Source: Isoetes taiwanensis (taxonomy: Eukaryota; Streptophyta; Lycopodiopsida; Isoetales; Isoetaceae). Taken from it: DNA of 64,000 nucleotides. The notes beneath the pieces are model-generated. The model searched no databases. It had not been told where the DNA came from and saw only the letters and a list, made by a program, of their open reading frames with translations. The translations under genes and the position numbers were made by a program. Of this stretch, positions 42,882 through 56,077 are shown piece by piece (within the stretch, counting starts at the first letter, position 1; the number at the start of each line of letters is the position of its first letter). The stretch is taken from NCBI GenBank assembly GCA_021234155.1, contig JAJEKV010000039.1:2232001-2296000 (forward strand). Reading direction: 5' to 3'.

Positions 42882-44275
42882 GAGTTCCAACCCGGAAGAC
42901 AAGTATGAAACCCCACCTGAAAGAACGATTTGATGCCGTCTATTCCAACTCTTGTCTCCAGATAGCCTCCTCCGGCTCCTCTGCAACTCAAATTCCTTCT
43001 GGAGCTCCTCTCCTGCCAAACTTCTCACGTACCACAAAAGCTCTCTTCTAAAATTTTCCTTTTTATAGTTTTGCTTATGTGGATTTGCTTATGTGGATAT
43101 TGGATATATGCCATGCATACATCCCAACATATATCCCAATCTATTAGATATATGCTTTATGTGCACTATCAATGCTGAAGTCTTAGGGCCTAGGATCGTT
43201 ACACAATTGGGAATGGCATTGGCGATCAATGTCACTGTCTCCGACCCTGGGCTCTTCTCTTGCATCAAACTTGTTTCGCGGTCAAACAAACCTAGCTACC
43301 GGAGAACTTCCTAGGATTACTACTAGCGATATCTAAGAACTAGAAAAGCAAAATGCATCAAAATTTTCGGTATCTTTCATCAGGAGTGAGTGTCACCGTC
43401 TGGGAATACTCAAATAATCTCAGCAGGGGATAAGGGAAATGTCAGGAGGAGGAATTTGATGATGAGCATGGCATGACACTTGATTTGGAGAAGGCCTGCC
43501 AAGTTAACCCTGAAAACTTGAGCTAGATAGTGAGCTTGAGAAGTTCCAGGGCATATAAGGATAGGGAATTGGGGGCGCCATGTCAGCATGACGGACTGAC
43601 CACTAAGTTGCACCTAAACCCCCATGTTACAGTCAACCTCACGCCCTGTCTGTCACGCCTGTATGTTTGATAATTTAATGGGAGAATTTTTCAAAAATGC
43701 TGGACATAATTGCCTCTACGGCCTCTGCACTACTTACTGCATTCAACATCTCCTCCAATGAGTCAATATTCTGTGCGGGGAGACCAGCGTGACGGACTGG
43801 CCGCTAAGTTGCAACTAAAGGGGCATGTTACAGTCAACCTTGTGCCCTGTCCATTACGCCCAGTTAACTCCCTAAGGTTTTGATACTTGAGGGAGCGTGG
43901 CCACAGTTAACGTTTCACTTTAGGAAGTGTGACCACCCCTTTGACAATTCTACTACCCCTTTGAAATGGTCTTCTTCTTCTACTTAGTTTGCATGAGTTG
44001 TGAAATACTTCAGTTGGACCAGGCCAGGTCAGGCCATGATATTTTCTAAGATTTGCATCAGGCAATTTGTTGCAGTTGGTGTTTCCTGACCATGATTTTC
44101 CTCAAAAACCTGGAAGTGCAGGCCTTTTAATCTGAGTGAGGAAACTCCAACCATTGTACTCCCACAGTTTATAAGTAGTTTTTCTTGATTTGTTTTACTG
44201 TCATTATAGGACAATGTCTTGAAAAATATCATTTTGTTGTTGTCGACATGAATGATAAGGCTAGGTTTTGCTTCA

Positions 44276-44365
44276 CGACGCGACTGGCTTTGTAGACGTC
44301 ACCAACTTCTCTGTTGATGGACCCAACTTTATTGTCCTTTACAAAGTGCATATGAAACTACTCTA
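44276..44365 (+). pseudogene. Dirigent gene 3-prime remnant (R copy 2)
   Basis: Only TGFVDVTNFSVDGPNFIVLY, KVHMKLL and the stop remain, joined by a deletion to upstream sequence (about 1.2 kb shorter than copy 3). The same 3-prime UTR and microsatellite (44,476-44,550) follow. Confidence 0.85.
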
Positions 44366-45767
44366 ATTGTATACTTGCTAGAATAAGACAGCTACAATTT
44401 CATATAGACATTGTAGTATAGAAGATAAACTACTTTTAGAGCATATATGTATTCCATAGACCCAATGGACGTTTAATATTAATGATGACGATGATGATGA
44501 TGATCATCTCCTCCTCCTCCTCCTCCTCCTCCTCCTCCTCCTCCTCCTCCGCTGCCACCGCCGCCTAACTACTTTACTGACATGGACATCTCTCGTTTAT
44601 TTTTATGTAAATTTTGCAATTTTTGAATTGGTCATTATGCCAAAACTCTGGGTGGTAGAGCCTAAAGTATATTACTGGCTTGATGCTTTTCTTGCGGCCC
44701 AGATGTTGTTTTCTAGAAAAAATGTGACAATTATCAGGTTAGACTGTCACTGGCATGCGGTGGGGATCGTCTGAATTTTACCTATTGTGTTGGTAGAAAC
44801 TCTAATTGACCTTCGTGAATGGTAAAAAAAATCAGAGTGGTTAGCTTGATTTTATGGTAGATCTAGGCCAGTTTAAGCAAGTACAGAGGGAAGAAGATCC
44901 TTTGTCGTCCCAGCATCAGATGTTAAGCAGATTTCAAGCTAGTAAATCATGTTTTGTTTTATTTGGTATGGGTTTTAGGTGATGTCAATGTAGACAAGAA
45001 TTCTATCCAGGCACCTTCGACTACCTCCATCGCTCGTTATGAGGAAGAAGAAGTTGAAGGTAATAAGCTATAAAGATTGAGCCGTCTCCTGAAACTTGCT
45101 TGAGCTTTGTGAAGAAGACAAACACTGGAGGTTAAAAGAAAAAATTGACTAAGAAGATTATGGAATGCTTTTTTGGGGAGGTATGAACATTTTATAACAC
45201 GCGTTAGATGTTCTATATCAGTAAGGATTATGCAATTCCTTGTTGGATCAATCTAACGTACAAAGAGCTTTTCATGCATATTTTACATCTCAGTCTCAAA
45301 GTCCCTAAGTTTTAAAAGCATATTTTTATGCCATTTGCATGGAGATTTATAGGATCGTATAGACGCTTAGAATATTGAAAATGAGTCAATATTTGTCTGT
45401 CCATAAGGATTGATGACATGGCATAGATTTAGGGTTTTTTCTGTTGCAGATTGGGTCTGCATCATTTAGGCGGGCTACTTCTGTCCCTGATGATCTTCTT
45501 GCATAGAGTTAGCGTTGTTCTTCTTGTCTGCGCCGTAAGAATCTGGTTCTTGACTTCAAAAGGACGATGTTGTACTATGGATTTCTGTTCACAAGCAATA
45601 CCATTTGGTGTCTCTCATTTGTTGTGCTTTCAAGCTTGTTTGATGTTCACATTTATGCTTGTTATTCAAGTTTGTATTTTGCTACCAACAAATTGTTCAT
45701 GCAAAATGTTGTGGGCCCACTCCACGGCTTCGAGCATGCAAAATAGCAGAAAAAATCTACATTTACC

Positions 45768-47700
45768 ATGGCTAGAAATGATGAAATAGAGATCTTAATG
45801 GCCTCAAAGTGCCTATTTATGGAGCGTTTTGAAGAAAAGAATTTCTCCACATGGAAGTGGAGCATGGAATTCTTGCTGGAAAATAGGAAATTTTGGGCTA
45901 TTATGTGCCCCAATCAGGTTGAAAATTCAGAAATTCAGCAACAAGAGGTAGTGGAGCATTAGCTATTGATGGAACAAATGGATGAAGTTCCACTTCAACA
46001 CAAACTGAAGGGAATTTTGCTGAAAAGGATGACAGAGCTAAGCTAATGATATGCATGAACCTGGGAAATGGACTCGCTAGAATTGTTAAACATTTGAGCA
46101 TTGCAAAGGAAATGTGGGAAGTTTTAGAGGCTAAACATGCACCTAAGGATACACTCAACATGATCATTCTCAAAAAGAAACTGAACAATTCACCCAAAGA
46201 TATCATAGATCAACACATTTCAAAGGTATGCACTATCATCGATGCTCTGGCTGCAATTGGGGCTCTACTAGATCAAGACGAGCCAGTTCATAGCTTACTT
46301 GGATCCTTGACTTTAAAATTTGAGAATTATTTTGTTACCTTAGCAAACAATGCTAACAATTTTTACTTTGAAGAGATGGTAACCAGAATCAAGAATGAAG
46401 AGCTAACGCAAATCGGCAATCAAGACTCGGGGAATCTTCCAATCTTGATTCTCTACTTTTCACTCAGATGGTAGGCACTGGACAGATCGAAATGACAGGG
46501 ATCAGCGTGATGGGGGATGTTTCACATGCTATAGATGTGGAGCTGCTGGTCATCTTGCAATGTTCTGCCTTGCACTAATGCCATGCCATAACACCTCTGA
46601 TACTTCTTCCGTATCATCAAACTCTACATCTGCACAACTTGAACATAGCAATACTGTTCTTGACTTTCTGTTCACAAGTAGAATTCCCTCTGCCATTCAA
46701 ATTCCAAAGGACCCTACCATGTGGTTTTTGTATTTCGCTGCAACCACACACATGAGCGCTTTCAAGAATCATTTCGTGGCTTACACCTTATTGTAACCAC
46801 CCAGAGAAATATGAATGGAAAACAACACACCTCGTCAAGGCCTCGGTATTGGCATTGTTGCAATTACTTCTGAATCCACCACCAAACACATCTTCAATGT
46901 GCTACATGTTTCTGGCCTACATGTAAATCTTATTTCAGTTAGCCAAATTGCATATTCCGGCTTCAGAATATCTTTCTCCTCCAATACATCCGAAGTATTT
47001 TCTGCAGACAACAAAATCAGGATCTAGTGCCCGTTCTGGAAATCTTTATCAAGTCTCTATTGCTCCCATTGAGTTCGTCAACTATACATCTGCCCATGCT
47101 GATTTTTGCAAAGAATACCACACTTGGCATAATCGTCTGGGGTATACTGGCTACACCAAGATGCATCATTTGCACGTCAAGAGAGAATCCACTTTGATCA
47201 GAACAATGTGCTTCCACGTTCTTTATGTTCTAGAGGTAAACACGCTCCTACTTCTTTCGCTCCATCCGAATCCCATGTCTCCACCAGACTTCAACTCGTT
47301 TATGGTGATATCTGCAGACCAATACGCCCACCTTCATTCGCAAGCTTTGAATATTTTCTTACATTCCTTGATGACTGCTCTAGACATGTCAATGTATACC
47401 CACTATGGCAAAATTTAGAAGCTTTTGATCATTTTTATTCTTATATTGCTGCAACAGAAAGGCTTCTTGGCACTAAGATTGTCACACTAAGAATAGATAA
47501 TGCTGGTGAGTATTTCTCTAGTGAGTTTGCCCAATATTGAATACTCTTAGAATCACTGATAAAACCTCTACAACCTATATGCTTGAGCAAAGTGGCCGCT
47601 CTGGAAGGATCAATCGCACTCTTCTGCTTTGCAACTTAATTTGTCATAATTCTGAAGGGAGTTCTCCCCTTCTTGCTTGCGATCTGACTAGAACAACTTC
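45768..47700 (+). pseudogene. Ty1/copia gag-protease-integrase remnant, R copy 2
   Basis: Same order as copy 1 but uninterrupted: gag (MARNDEIEILMASKCLFMER), UBN2 core (IAKEMWEVLEAKHAPKD), CCHC knuckle near 46,520, protease-position FAATTHMSAFKNHF, pre-integrase (YHTWHNRLGYTGYTKMHHLH) and integrase (FLTFLDDCSRHVNVYPLW; LRIDNAGEYFSSEFAQY). Frame breaks occur after gag part 1, within the protease region and in integrase. RT and RNase H are absent. Confidence 0.85.
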
Positions 47701-49366
47701 AAATTGTTAAGCATAATTGAGTAAGCTTCTGTGTTTTCTCTATATTGAGTTTTATAGCTTCAGTTACAGAGAAATGGCGTAAGTAGTATGTAGATCAGTT
47801 AGATACTTTCATGGTTTTAATTTCTGATGTGCATCTAGAAAGTGTAGAGCTCGCGATATAAGATGAAATCTTCATCATATGCATATTCATAAGAGCTTCC
47901 AAGTAGGAATTGCTCTTGGGCCTGCTTGTTTTGTTGAGTGGCTCGCATGGCAATTGATCAAAGGTTGTTTTGGGGTGGGGGTGGGTTATTTCTTCTCTTC
48001 CCTTCTCTGAACCCAATATATGTTGGAAGATCTCTTTGGCGTTATGAATGATCTTTCTTTCAATAGGGAAGCCTGTCTTTCTTTGCTTCTTCTGTATCTC
48101 TCTCTTCTTTCCAAGGACTTCTCTCATTTATCATATCTACTTCCATCCTCCTCTTGAAACTTCTCTTTTTGACTCTCAATATAGCTCAAGCTCCTTCGGG
48201 GTCCACTAGGCCTATACAGATTTCTTGTCTTTCCCACTTTAGGGCTTAAGGCTACCTTGAGTGTACTCAATTCTCAGTAATGTGCTTATTGAGAATTTTT
48301 ATATGTATACAAGACATGTGAGGCTAGTTTACGAGGCCATTTGGAGAGGTAACAGGCTAGAATTGTGCTGGCAGTGCCCAGCAGAAGTTAGTCCTAGGGC
48401 TGTCTAACGAACTTTGGGTGACTGTTTGAGGGAGTTAGACTCATCCCATGATACTAAAACTTGGCCATAAGGTGAAGATAATATTTTGAGTCAAATTGCA
48501 AAGTTTCAGATCCAGTATTGTATTGTTCTCTATACACTGTAGGAAACTTTTGCCCTTTTTTTGAGATAGGAAACTCCAATTGACCTGAATTTTTACCAGT
48601 AGGTAGGTCTCATCATGAGGAATCTGTGTTCCAAATTTCAGCTCAAAAATGAACATCTGCTACTCTTTCAACCACATCTTAGCGTCTCAATCTGACATTA
48701 GCTCATCTCGTAGAGGCGTCTAAGACTGTCTTTGAGCAGGCGTCGCAGATATTTGTACGGCATGCAGATTGCTCGATATGGCACTCATAATCAGGGGATT
48801 TCAGCTTGTTATTCGATGAATGCCCACACCTCGGGATTCGTGTCCGTCCGTATATCGTGCGGGTTGGTCGATATAGCAATCAAAATGAGGCATTTCTATC
48901 TCCTTCATCGATGAACGCGTATGTCTGGTTAGATATACTCAGATCTTCCAACCCTTTTAGTGAAATCACAAAATTTCGCATGCACTGGCTCTGTCTCGGC
49001 ATTTCCAACTTCAATAAACTGTATCTCTTGGAGAACAAGGTATGCAAGGACAGCTTTTGGAGGGCGTGCGGGGTGGTCGATATAGCAATCAAAATAGCCC
49101 CCTTCTGGTCTCCTCATCGACCAGTGCGGACGCTATAGTCAACATACTCAGTTGACTTCTGCCCTTCACCAATTTTTTTTGGTATTTTCTTAGATTTGAG
49201 CAATTCTCAAGGCTCCTTGGTAATTCCTCTGGCATGTCAGATTGTGATAACTAACATCAAAATAGCACTTTCTCTACTACTTACAAGTCAAGTCATGTCT
49301 GGCGAGTCAAGTCTGATATCTTGTGTTCATAGTAAACACAAAGACCAATCTGGCTCTGGCATCGAA

Positions 49367-49601
49367 GATAGATAGATAGATAGATAGTATTTTAACGTCA
49401 CGCCACTAGGCAGCATCCAACTGGACATGTGACCACACACCACACTACATTACTCGGTTGGGCCCTGCCCCCAACCACCTTACATTGCGTCTGTTAGGAT
49501 TTGACCCCCAACAGTACCGAGTGCGATTCTGGGCAGTCTCGAACTCGAGACCACATTGCTAAGGAACTAGTGTGTTACCACTAGACCAAACGCCCAGACG
49601 C
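49367..49601 (-). mobile_element. tRNA-derived SINE
   Basis: On the minus strand a polymerase III A box (TGGTCTAGTGGTAACA, 49,588-49,573) and B box (GAGTTCGAGACT, 49,546-49,535) lie about 27 bp apart, and a 3-prime tail of TATC-type repeats is at 49,367-49,386. Copies 1 and 4 of R lack it. There is no tRNA cloverleaf beyond the 5-prime part, so it is a SINE rather than a tRNA gene. Confidence 0.75.
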
Positions 49602-51089
49602 AATTACACCTATACTAATTACTTCACATTCAAAAAACTTTTACAACTCAGGGCCTCACAATTGGGAATGGCATTGGCGATCAATATCACTGTCCCCGAC
49701 CATGGGCTCTTCTCTTGCATCAAACTTGTTTCGCGGTCAAACAAACCTAGTTACCGGAGAACTTCCTAGGATTACTACCGGCGATATCTAACAACTAGAA
49801 AAGCGAAATGCATCAAAATTTTCGGTATCTTTCATCTGAAGTGAGTGTCACTGTCTGGGAACACTCAAATAATCTCAGCAAGGGATAAGGGAAATGTCAG
49901 GAGGAGGAATTTGATGATGAGCATGGCATGACACTTGATTTGGAGAAGGCCTGCCAAGTTAACCCTGAAAACTTGAGCTAGATAGTGAGCTTGAGAAGTT
50001 TCAGGGCATATAAGGATAGGGAATTGGGGACGCCACGTCAGCATGACGGACTGACAGACCGCTAAGTTGCACCTAAACCCCCATGTTACAGTCAACCTCA
50101 CGCCCTGTCTGTCACGCCTGTATGTTTGATAATTTAATGGGAGAATTTTTCAGAAATGTTGGACATAATTGCCTCCACGGCGTCTGCACTACTTACTGCA
50201 TTCAACACCTCCTCCAATGAGTCAATATTCTGTGCGGGGAGACCAGTGTGATGGACTGGCCGCTAAGTTGCAACTAAAGAGGCATGTTACAGTCAACCTT
50301 GCGCCCTGTCCATTACGCCCAGTTAACGCTCTAAGGTTTTGATACTTGAGGGAGTGTGGCCACAGTTAACGTTTCACTTTAGGAAGTGTGACCACCCCTT
50401 TGACAATTCTACTACCCCTTTGAAATGGTCATCTTCTTCTACTTAGTTTGCATGAGTTGTGAAATACTTCAGTTGGCCCAGGCCAGGTCAGGCCATGATA
50501 TTTTCCAAGATTTGCATCAGATAATCTGAGGCAATTGGTTGCAGTTGGAGTTTCCTGACCATGATTTTCCTCAAAAACCTCGAAGTGCAGGCCTTTTAAT
50601 CTGAGTGAGGAAACTCCAACCATTGTACTCCCACAGTTTATAAGTAGTTTTTCTTGATTTGTTTTACTGTCATTATAGGACAATGTCTTGAAAAATATCT
50701 TTTTGTTGTTGTCGACATGGATGATAAGGCTAGGTTTTGCTTCACTGTGTCATTTGTTTTAAAACAATAAACATCTGATATATTAGAAAAGAAATATACC
50801 CCCCTAAATATGGCTTGGTAAACATTTAACATTTCTTTTTTAAGATGAGGTATATCTTGACAACAATTTGACACATATCTATAACATCTCACGATGGAAT
50901 ATACACTTACTTCTAGTCAATATAAGCGCTATCACAATACCTATTTTTTCTACGTTTCATCGATACAAAGTCCACAAACTTTAAGACTAGAAATTATAAT
51001 GCTCTTTTATTATCAAGGAAGGTGCACCTTACCTTTATCTATTACAAAATCAACTACATTATTGGACTTGTTGTAGAGACCAAATAAGC

Positions 51090-51097
51090 TATAAAAA
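51090..51097 (+). promoter_or_regulatory. TATA box of the dirigent gene
   Basis: TATAAAAA, 34 bp upstream of the ATG at 51,132. It is missing from copy 1 and replaced in copy 4 by insertion DNA. Confidence 0.65.
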
Positions 51098-51131
51098 CGG
51101 TAGTGTCTCATACACAAATGAGCACGTTAAA

Positions 51132-51662
51132 ATGGCAATGAAGCTTACATTTGTTTTCATATTATCGATGACAGTGATGACAATTATGATGCATTCTATA
51201 AATGCTCATCACGTCACAACCCCAGTGGCCAAGGTAGAAAATGTAATTGATTTGCAATTCTACTTACATAATGTGCTAACAGGTACAGGAGCAACAGCTG
51301 TGCAATCAGGAGGGCCACTCTTCAATGGAACATCCTTCCAGTTTGGGCAGGTTTTTACGATTGATGATCTACTCACTTCTGGACCGTCAAATACCTCCTC
51401 TGCGGTTGGAAGGGCTCAAGGCATTGGTGCTATAGCATCACTCGATGCCTTGTCAATTTTTGTTGATTTCACAATCGTTCTTCAAGATGGTACATTCAAT
51501 ATTCATGGCATTGACCGCGTTACTAATGCGAAACGCATTGTTGCTGTAGCCGGTGGTACTGGTGCATATAAGTACGCTACTGGCTTTGTAGACGTCACCA
51601 ACTTCTCTGTTGATGGACCCAACTTTATTGTCCTTTATAAAGTGCATATGAAACTACTCTAA
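51132..51662 (+). CDS. Dirigent protein
   Basis: A single-exon frame of 176 residues. The signal peptide is MAMKLTFVFILSMTVMTIMM with probable cleavage after INA (about residue 25), giving a secreted protein. The dirigent beta-barrel follows: VIDLQFYLHNVLTGTGATAV, FGQVFTIDDLLTSGPS, SSAVGRAQGIGAIASLDALS, DGTFNIHGIDRVTNAKRIVA, VAGGTGAYKYATGFVDV. The family usually has 180-190 residues, so this is full length. Dirigent proteins set the stereochemistry of coupling of monolignol-type radicals in lignan and lignin-related pathways; the substrate here cannot be told. It is the only intact copy among four in the window. Confidence 0.92.
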   Translation: MAMKLTFVFILSMTVMTIMMHSINAHHVTTPVAKVENVIDLQFYLHNVLTGTGATAVQSGGPLFNGTSFQFGQVFTIDDLLTSGPSNTSSAVGRAQGIGAIASLDALSIFVDFTIVLQDGTFNIHGIDRVTNAKRIVAVAGGTGAYKYATGFVDVTNFSVDGPNFIVLYKVHMKLL

Positions 51663-51772
51663 TTGTATACTTTCTAGAATAAGACAGCTACAATTTCATA
51701 TAGACATTGTAGTATAGAAGATAAACTACTTTTATAGCATATATGTATTCCATAGTATCAATGGACATTTAA

Positions 51773-51830
51773 TAATAATGATGATGATGATGACCTCCTC
51801 CTCCTCCTCCTCCTCCTCCTCCTCCTCCTA
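51773..51830. repeat. GAT/CTC microsatellite
   Basis: Triplet repeats downstream of the dirigent gene, shorter than the ones in copies 1 and 2. Confidence 0.85.
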
Positions 51831-52863
51831 ACTACTTAACTGACATGGACATCTCTCTTTTATTTTTATGTATATTTTGCAATTCTTGAATTGGTCATTA
51901 CGCCAAAACTCTGGGTGGTAGAGCCTAAAGTATATTACTGGCTTGATGCTTTTCTTGCGGTCCAGATGTTGTTTTCTAGAAAAAATGTGACAATTATCAG
52001 GTTAGACTATCACTGGCATGTGGTGGGGATCGTCTGAATTTTACCTATTGTGTTGGTAGAAACTCTGATTGACCTTTGTAAATGGTAAAAAAAATCAGAG
52101 TGGTTAGCTTGATTTTCTGGTAGATCTAGGCCTGTTTAAGCAAGTACAGAGGGAAGAAGATCCTTTGTCGTCCCAGCATCAGATGTTAAGCAGATTTCAA
52201 GCTAGTAAATCATGTTTTGTTCCATTAGGTATGGGTTTTAGGTGATGTCAATGTAGACAAGAATTCTATCCAGGCACCTTCGACTACCTCCATCGCTCGT
52301 TATGATGTTCTATATCAGTAAGGATTATGCAATTCCTTGTTGGATCAATCTAACGTACAAAGAGCTTTTCATGCATATTTTACATCTCAGTCTCAAAGTC
52401 CCTAAGTTTTAAAAGCATATTTTTATGCCATTTGCATGGAGATTTATAGGATCGTATAGACGCTTAGAATGTTGAAAATGAATCAATATTTGTCTGTCCA
52501 TAAGGATCGATGACATGGCATAGATTTAGGATTTTTCTGTTGCAGATTGGATCTGCATCATTTAGGCAGGCTACTTCTGTTCCTGATGATCTTCTTGCAT
52601 AGAGTTAGCGTTGTTCTTCTTGTCTGCGCCTTAAGAATCTGGTTCTTGACTCCAAAAGGACGATGTTGTACTATGGATTTCTGTTCACAAGCAATACCAT
52701 TTGGTGTCTCTCATTTGTTGTGCTTTCAAGCTTGTTTGATGTTCACATTTATGCTTGTTATTCACGTTTGTATTTTGCTACCAACAAATTGTTCATGCAA
52801 AATGTTGTGGGCCCACTCCACGGCTTCGAGCATGCAAAATAGCAGAAAAAATCTACATTTACC

Positions 52864-54790
52864 ATGGCTAGAAATGATGAAATAGAGAACTTAACGACCT
52901 CAAAGTGCCGATTTGTGGAGCGTTTTGAAGAAAAGGATTTCTCCACATGGAAGTGGAGCATGGAATTCTTGCTGGGAAATAAGAAATTTTGGGCTATTAT
53001 GTGCTTCAATCAGGTTGAAAATTCAGCAACAAGAGGTAGTGGAGCATTAGCTATTGATGGAACAAATGGATGAAGTTCCACTTCAACACAAACTGAAGGG
53101 AATTTTGCTGAAAAGGATGACAGAGCTAAGCTAATGATATGCATGAACCTGGGAAATGGACTCGCTGGAATTGTTAAACATTTGAGCATTGCAAAGGAAA
53201 TGTGGGAAGTTTTAGAGGCTAAACATGCACCTAAGGATGCACTCAACATGATCATTCTCAAAAAGAAACTGAACAATCTAGAGATACCCAAAGATACCAT
53301 AGATCAACACATTTCAAAGGTATGCACTATCATCGATGCTCTGGCTGCAATTGGGGCTCTAGTAGATCAAGACGAGCAGGTTCATAGTTTACTTGGATCC
53401 TTGACTTTAAAATTTGAGAATTTTTTTGTTACCTTAGCAAACAATGCTAACAATTTTTACTTTGAAGAGATAGTAACCAGAATCAAGAATGAAGAGCTAA
53501 GGCAAATCGGCAATCAAGACTCGGGGAATCTTCCAATCTTGATTCACTACTTTTCACCTCAGATGGTAGGCACTGGATAGATCGAAATGACAGGGATCAG
53601 CGTGACGGGGGATGTTTCACATGTGTGGAGCTGCTGGTCATCTTGCAAAGTTCTGCCTTGCACTAATGCCACACCATAACACCTTTGATACTTCTTCTGT
53701 ATCATCAAACTCTACATCTGCACAACCTGAACATAGCAATACTGTTCTTGACTTTCTGTTCACAACTAGAATTCCCTCTGCCATTCAAATTCCAAACGAC
53801 CCTACCATGTGGTTTTTTTATTTCGCTGCAACCACACACATGAGCCCTTTCAAGAATCATTTTGTGGCTTACATCTTGTTGCAACCACCCAGATAAATAT
53901 GGATGGAAAACAACACACCTCGTCAAGGCCTCGGTATTGGCATTGTTGCAATTACTTCTGAATTCACCACCAAACACATCTCCAATGTGCTATATGTTCC
54001 TGGCCTACATGTAAATCTTATTTCAGTTAGCCAAATTGCATATTCCGCTTCAAAATATCTTTCTCATCCAATAAATCCAAAGTATTTTCTGCAGACAACA
54101 AAATCAGGATCCACGGTGCCCGTTCTTGAAATCTTTATCAAGTCTCTATTGCTCCCATTGAGTTCGTCAACTATACTTCTGCCCATGCTGATTTTTGCAA
54201 AGAATACCACAGTTGGCATAATCGTCTGGGGTATACTGGCTACACCAAGATGCATCATTTGCACAGTCAAGGGAGAATCCACTTTGATCAGAACAATGTG
54301 CTTCCATGTTCTTTATGTTCTAGAGGTAAACACACTCGTACTTCTTTCCCTCCATCTGAATCCCATGTCTCCACCAGACTTCAACTCCTTCATAGTGATA
54401 TCTGCAGACCAATACGCCCACCTTCATTCGCTGGCTTTGAATACTTTCTTACATTCCTTGATGACTGCTCTAGACATGTCAATGTATACCCACTATGGCA
54501 AAATTTAGAAGCTTTTGCTCATTTTTGTTCTTATATTGCTGCAATAGAAAGGCTTCTTGGCACTAAGCTTGTCACTAAGAATAGATAATGCTGGTGAGTA
54601 TTTCTCTAGTGAGTTTGCCCAATATTGAACACTCTTAGAATCACTGATAAAACCTCTACAACCTATATGCCTGAGCAAAATGGCCGCTATGGAAGGATCA
54701 ATCGCACTCTTCTGCTTTGCAAGTTAATTTGTCATAATTCTGAAGGGAGTTCTCCCCTTCTTGCTTTCGGTCTGACTAGAACAACTTCAA
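52864..54790 (+). pseudogene. Ty1/copia gag-protease-integrase remnant, R copy 3
   Basis: gag part 1 (MARNDEIENLTTSKCRFVER) ends at an in-frame TGA after AIDGTNG that also exists in the other copies. The UBN2 core (53,170-53,480), a shortened zinc knuckle (CGAAGHLAKFC), the protease-position FAATTHMSPFKNHF and the integrase segment with HSDICRPIRPPSFAGFEYFL, TFLDDCSRHVNVYPLW follow. RT is absent. The shared breaks date the decay to before the R duplication. Confidence 0.85.
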
Positions 54791-56077
54791 ATTGTTAAGC
54801 ATAATTGAGTAAGCTTCTGTGTTTTCTCTATATTAAGTTTTATAGCTTCAGTTAGAGAGACATGGCGTAAGTAGTATGTAGATCACCTAGATACTTTCAT
54901 GGTTTTAATTTCTGATGTGCATCTTGAAAGTGTAGAGCTTATTGAGAATTTTCATATGTATACAAGACATGTGAGGCTAGTTTACGAGGCCATTTTGAGA
55001 GGTAGCAGGCTAGAACTGTGCTGGCAGTGCCTAGCAGAAGTTAGTCCTAGGGCTGTCTAACGAACTTTGGGTGACTGTTCGAGGGAGTTAGACTCATCCC
55101 ATGATACTAAAACTTGGCCATAAGGTGAAGATAATATTTTGAGTCAAATTGCAAAGTTTCAGACACAGTATTGTTCTCTATACACTGTAGGAAATTTTTG
55201 CCCTTTTTTTGAGATAGGAAACTCCAATTGACCTGAATTTTTACCAGTAGGTAGGTCTCATCATGAGGAATCTGTGTTCCAAATTTCAGCTCAAAAATGA
55301 ACATCTGCTACTCTTTCAACCACATCTTAGCATCTCAATCTGACATTGGCTCATCTCGTAGAGGCGTCTAAGACCGTCTTTGAGCAGGCGTAGCAGATAT
55401 CTGTACAGCATGCGGATGCGGATTGCTCGATATGGCACTCATAATCAGGGAATTTCAGCTTGTTATTCGATGAATGCCCACACCTCGGGATTCGTGTCCG
55501 TCCGTATATCGTGCGGGTTGGTCGATATAGCAATCAAAATGAGGCATTTCTATCTCCTTCATCGATGAACGTGTATGCCTGGTCAGATACACTCAGATCT
55601 TCCAACCCTTTTAGTAAAATCACAAAATTTCGCATGCACTGGCTCTGTCTCGGCATTTCCAACTTCAATAAACTGCCTCTCTTGGAGAACAAGGTATGCA
55701 AGGACGGCTTTTGGAGGGCGTGCGGGGTGGTCGATATAGCAATCAAAATCGCCCCCTTCTGGTCTCCTCATCGACCAGTGCGCACGCTATGGTCAACATA
55801 CTTAGTTGACTTCTGCCCTTCACCAAATTTTTTTGGTATTTTCTTAGATTTGAGCAATTCTCAAAGCTCCTTGGTAATCCTTCTGGCATGTCAGACTTTG
55901 GTAACTTACATCAAAATAGCACTTTCTCTACTACTTACACTGTAAGTCTGGCGAGTCAAGTCTGACATCTTCTGTTCATAATAAACACAAAGACCAATCT
56001 GGCTCTGGCATCGAAGGCTTAATATTACATCTATACTAATTACTTCACATTCAAAAAAAATTTACAACTCAGGGCCT

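Larger units (their letters stand above)
43202..49656. repeat. R unit, copy 2
   Basis: Begins with CACAATT at 43,202; the next unit begins with CACAATT at 49,657, a period of 6,455 bp. Most of its dirigent gene is lost: the sequence jumps near 44,276 from the upstream region directly into the last 30 codons. The copia block is present (45,768-47,700). A SINE sits near its right end. Confidence 0.9.
49657..56077. repeat. R unit, copy 3 (most complete)
   Basis: From CACAATT at 49,657 to the next at 56,078, a period of 6,421 bp. It holds the intact dirigent gene, the copia block with the empty Y target site (AGTT at 53,649-53,652), and all three 65-bp degenerate repeats (55,420-55,800). Confidence 0.9.

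Noticed and set aside
43410-43613. A 67-residue minus-strand frame repeated at 49,865 and 56,286
   Set aside because: It is conserved only because the R unit is duplicated; differences between copies do not favour the frame, and no domain is seen.
49530-49600. A tRNA gene
   Set aside because: A and B boxes are present but no acceptor stem or full cloverleaf; the tail and length fit a SINE.
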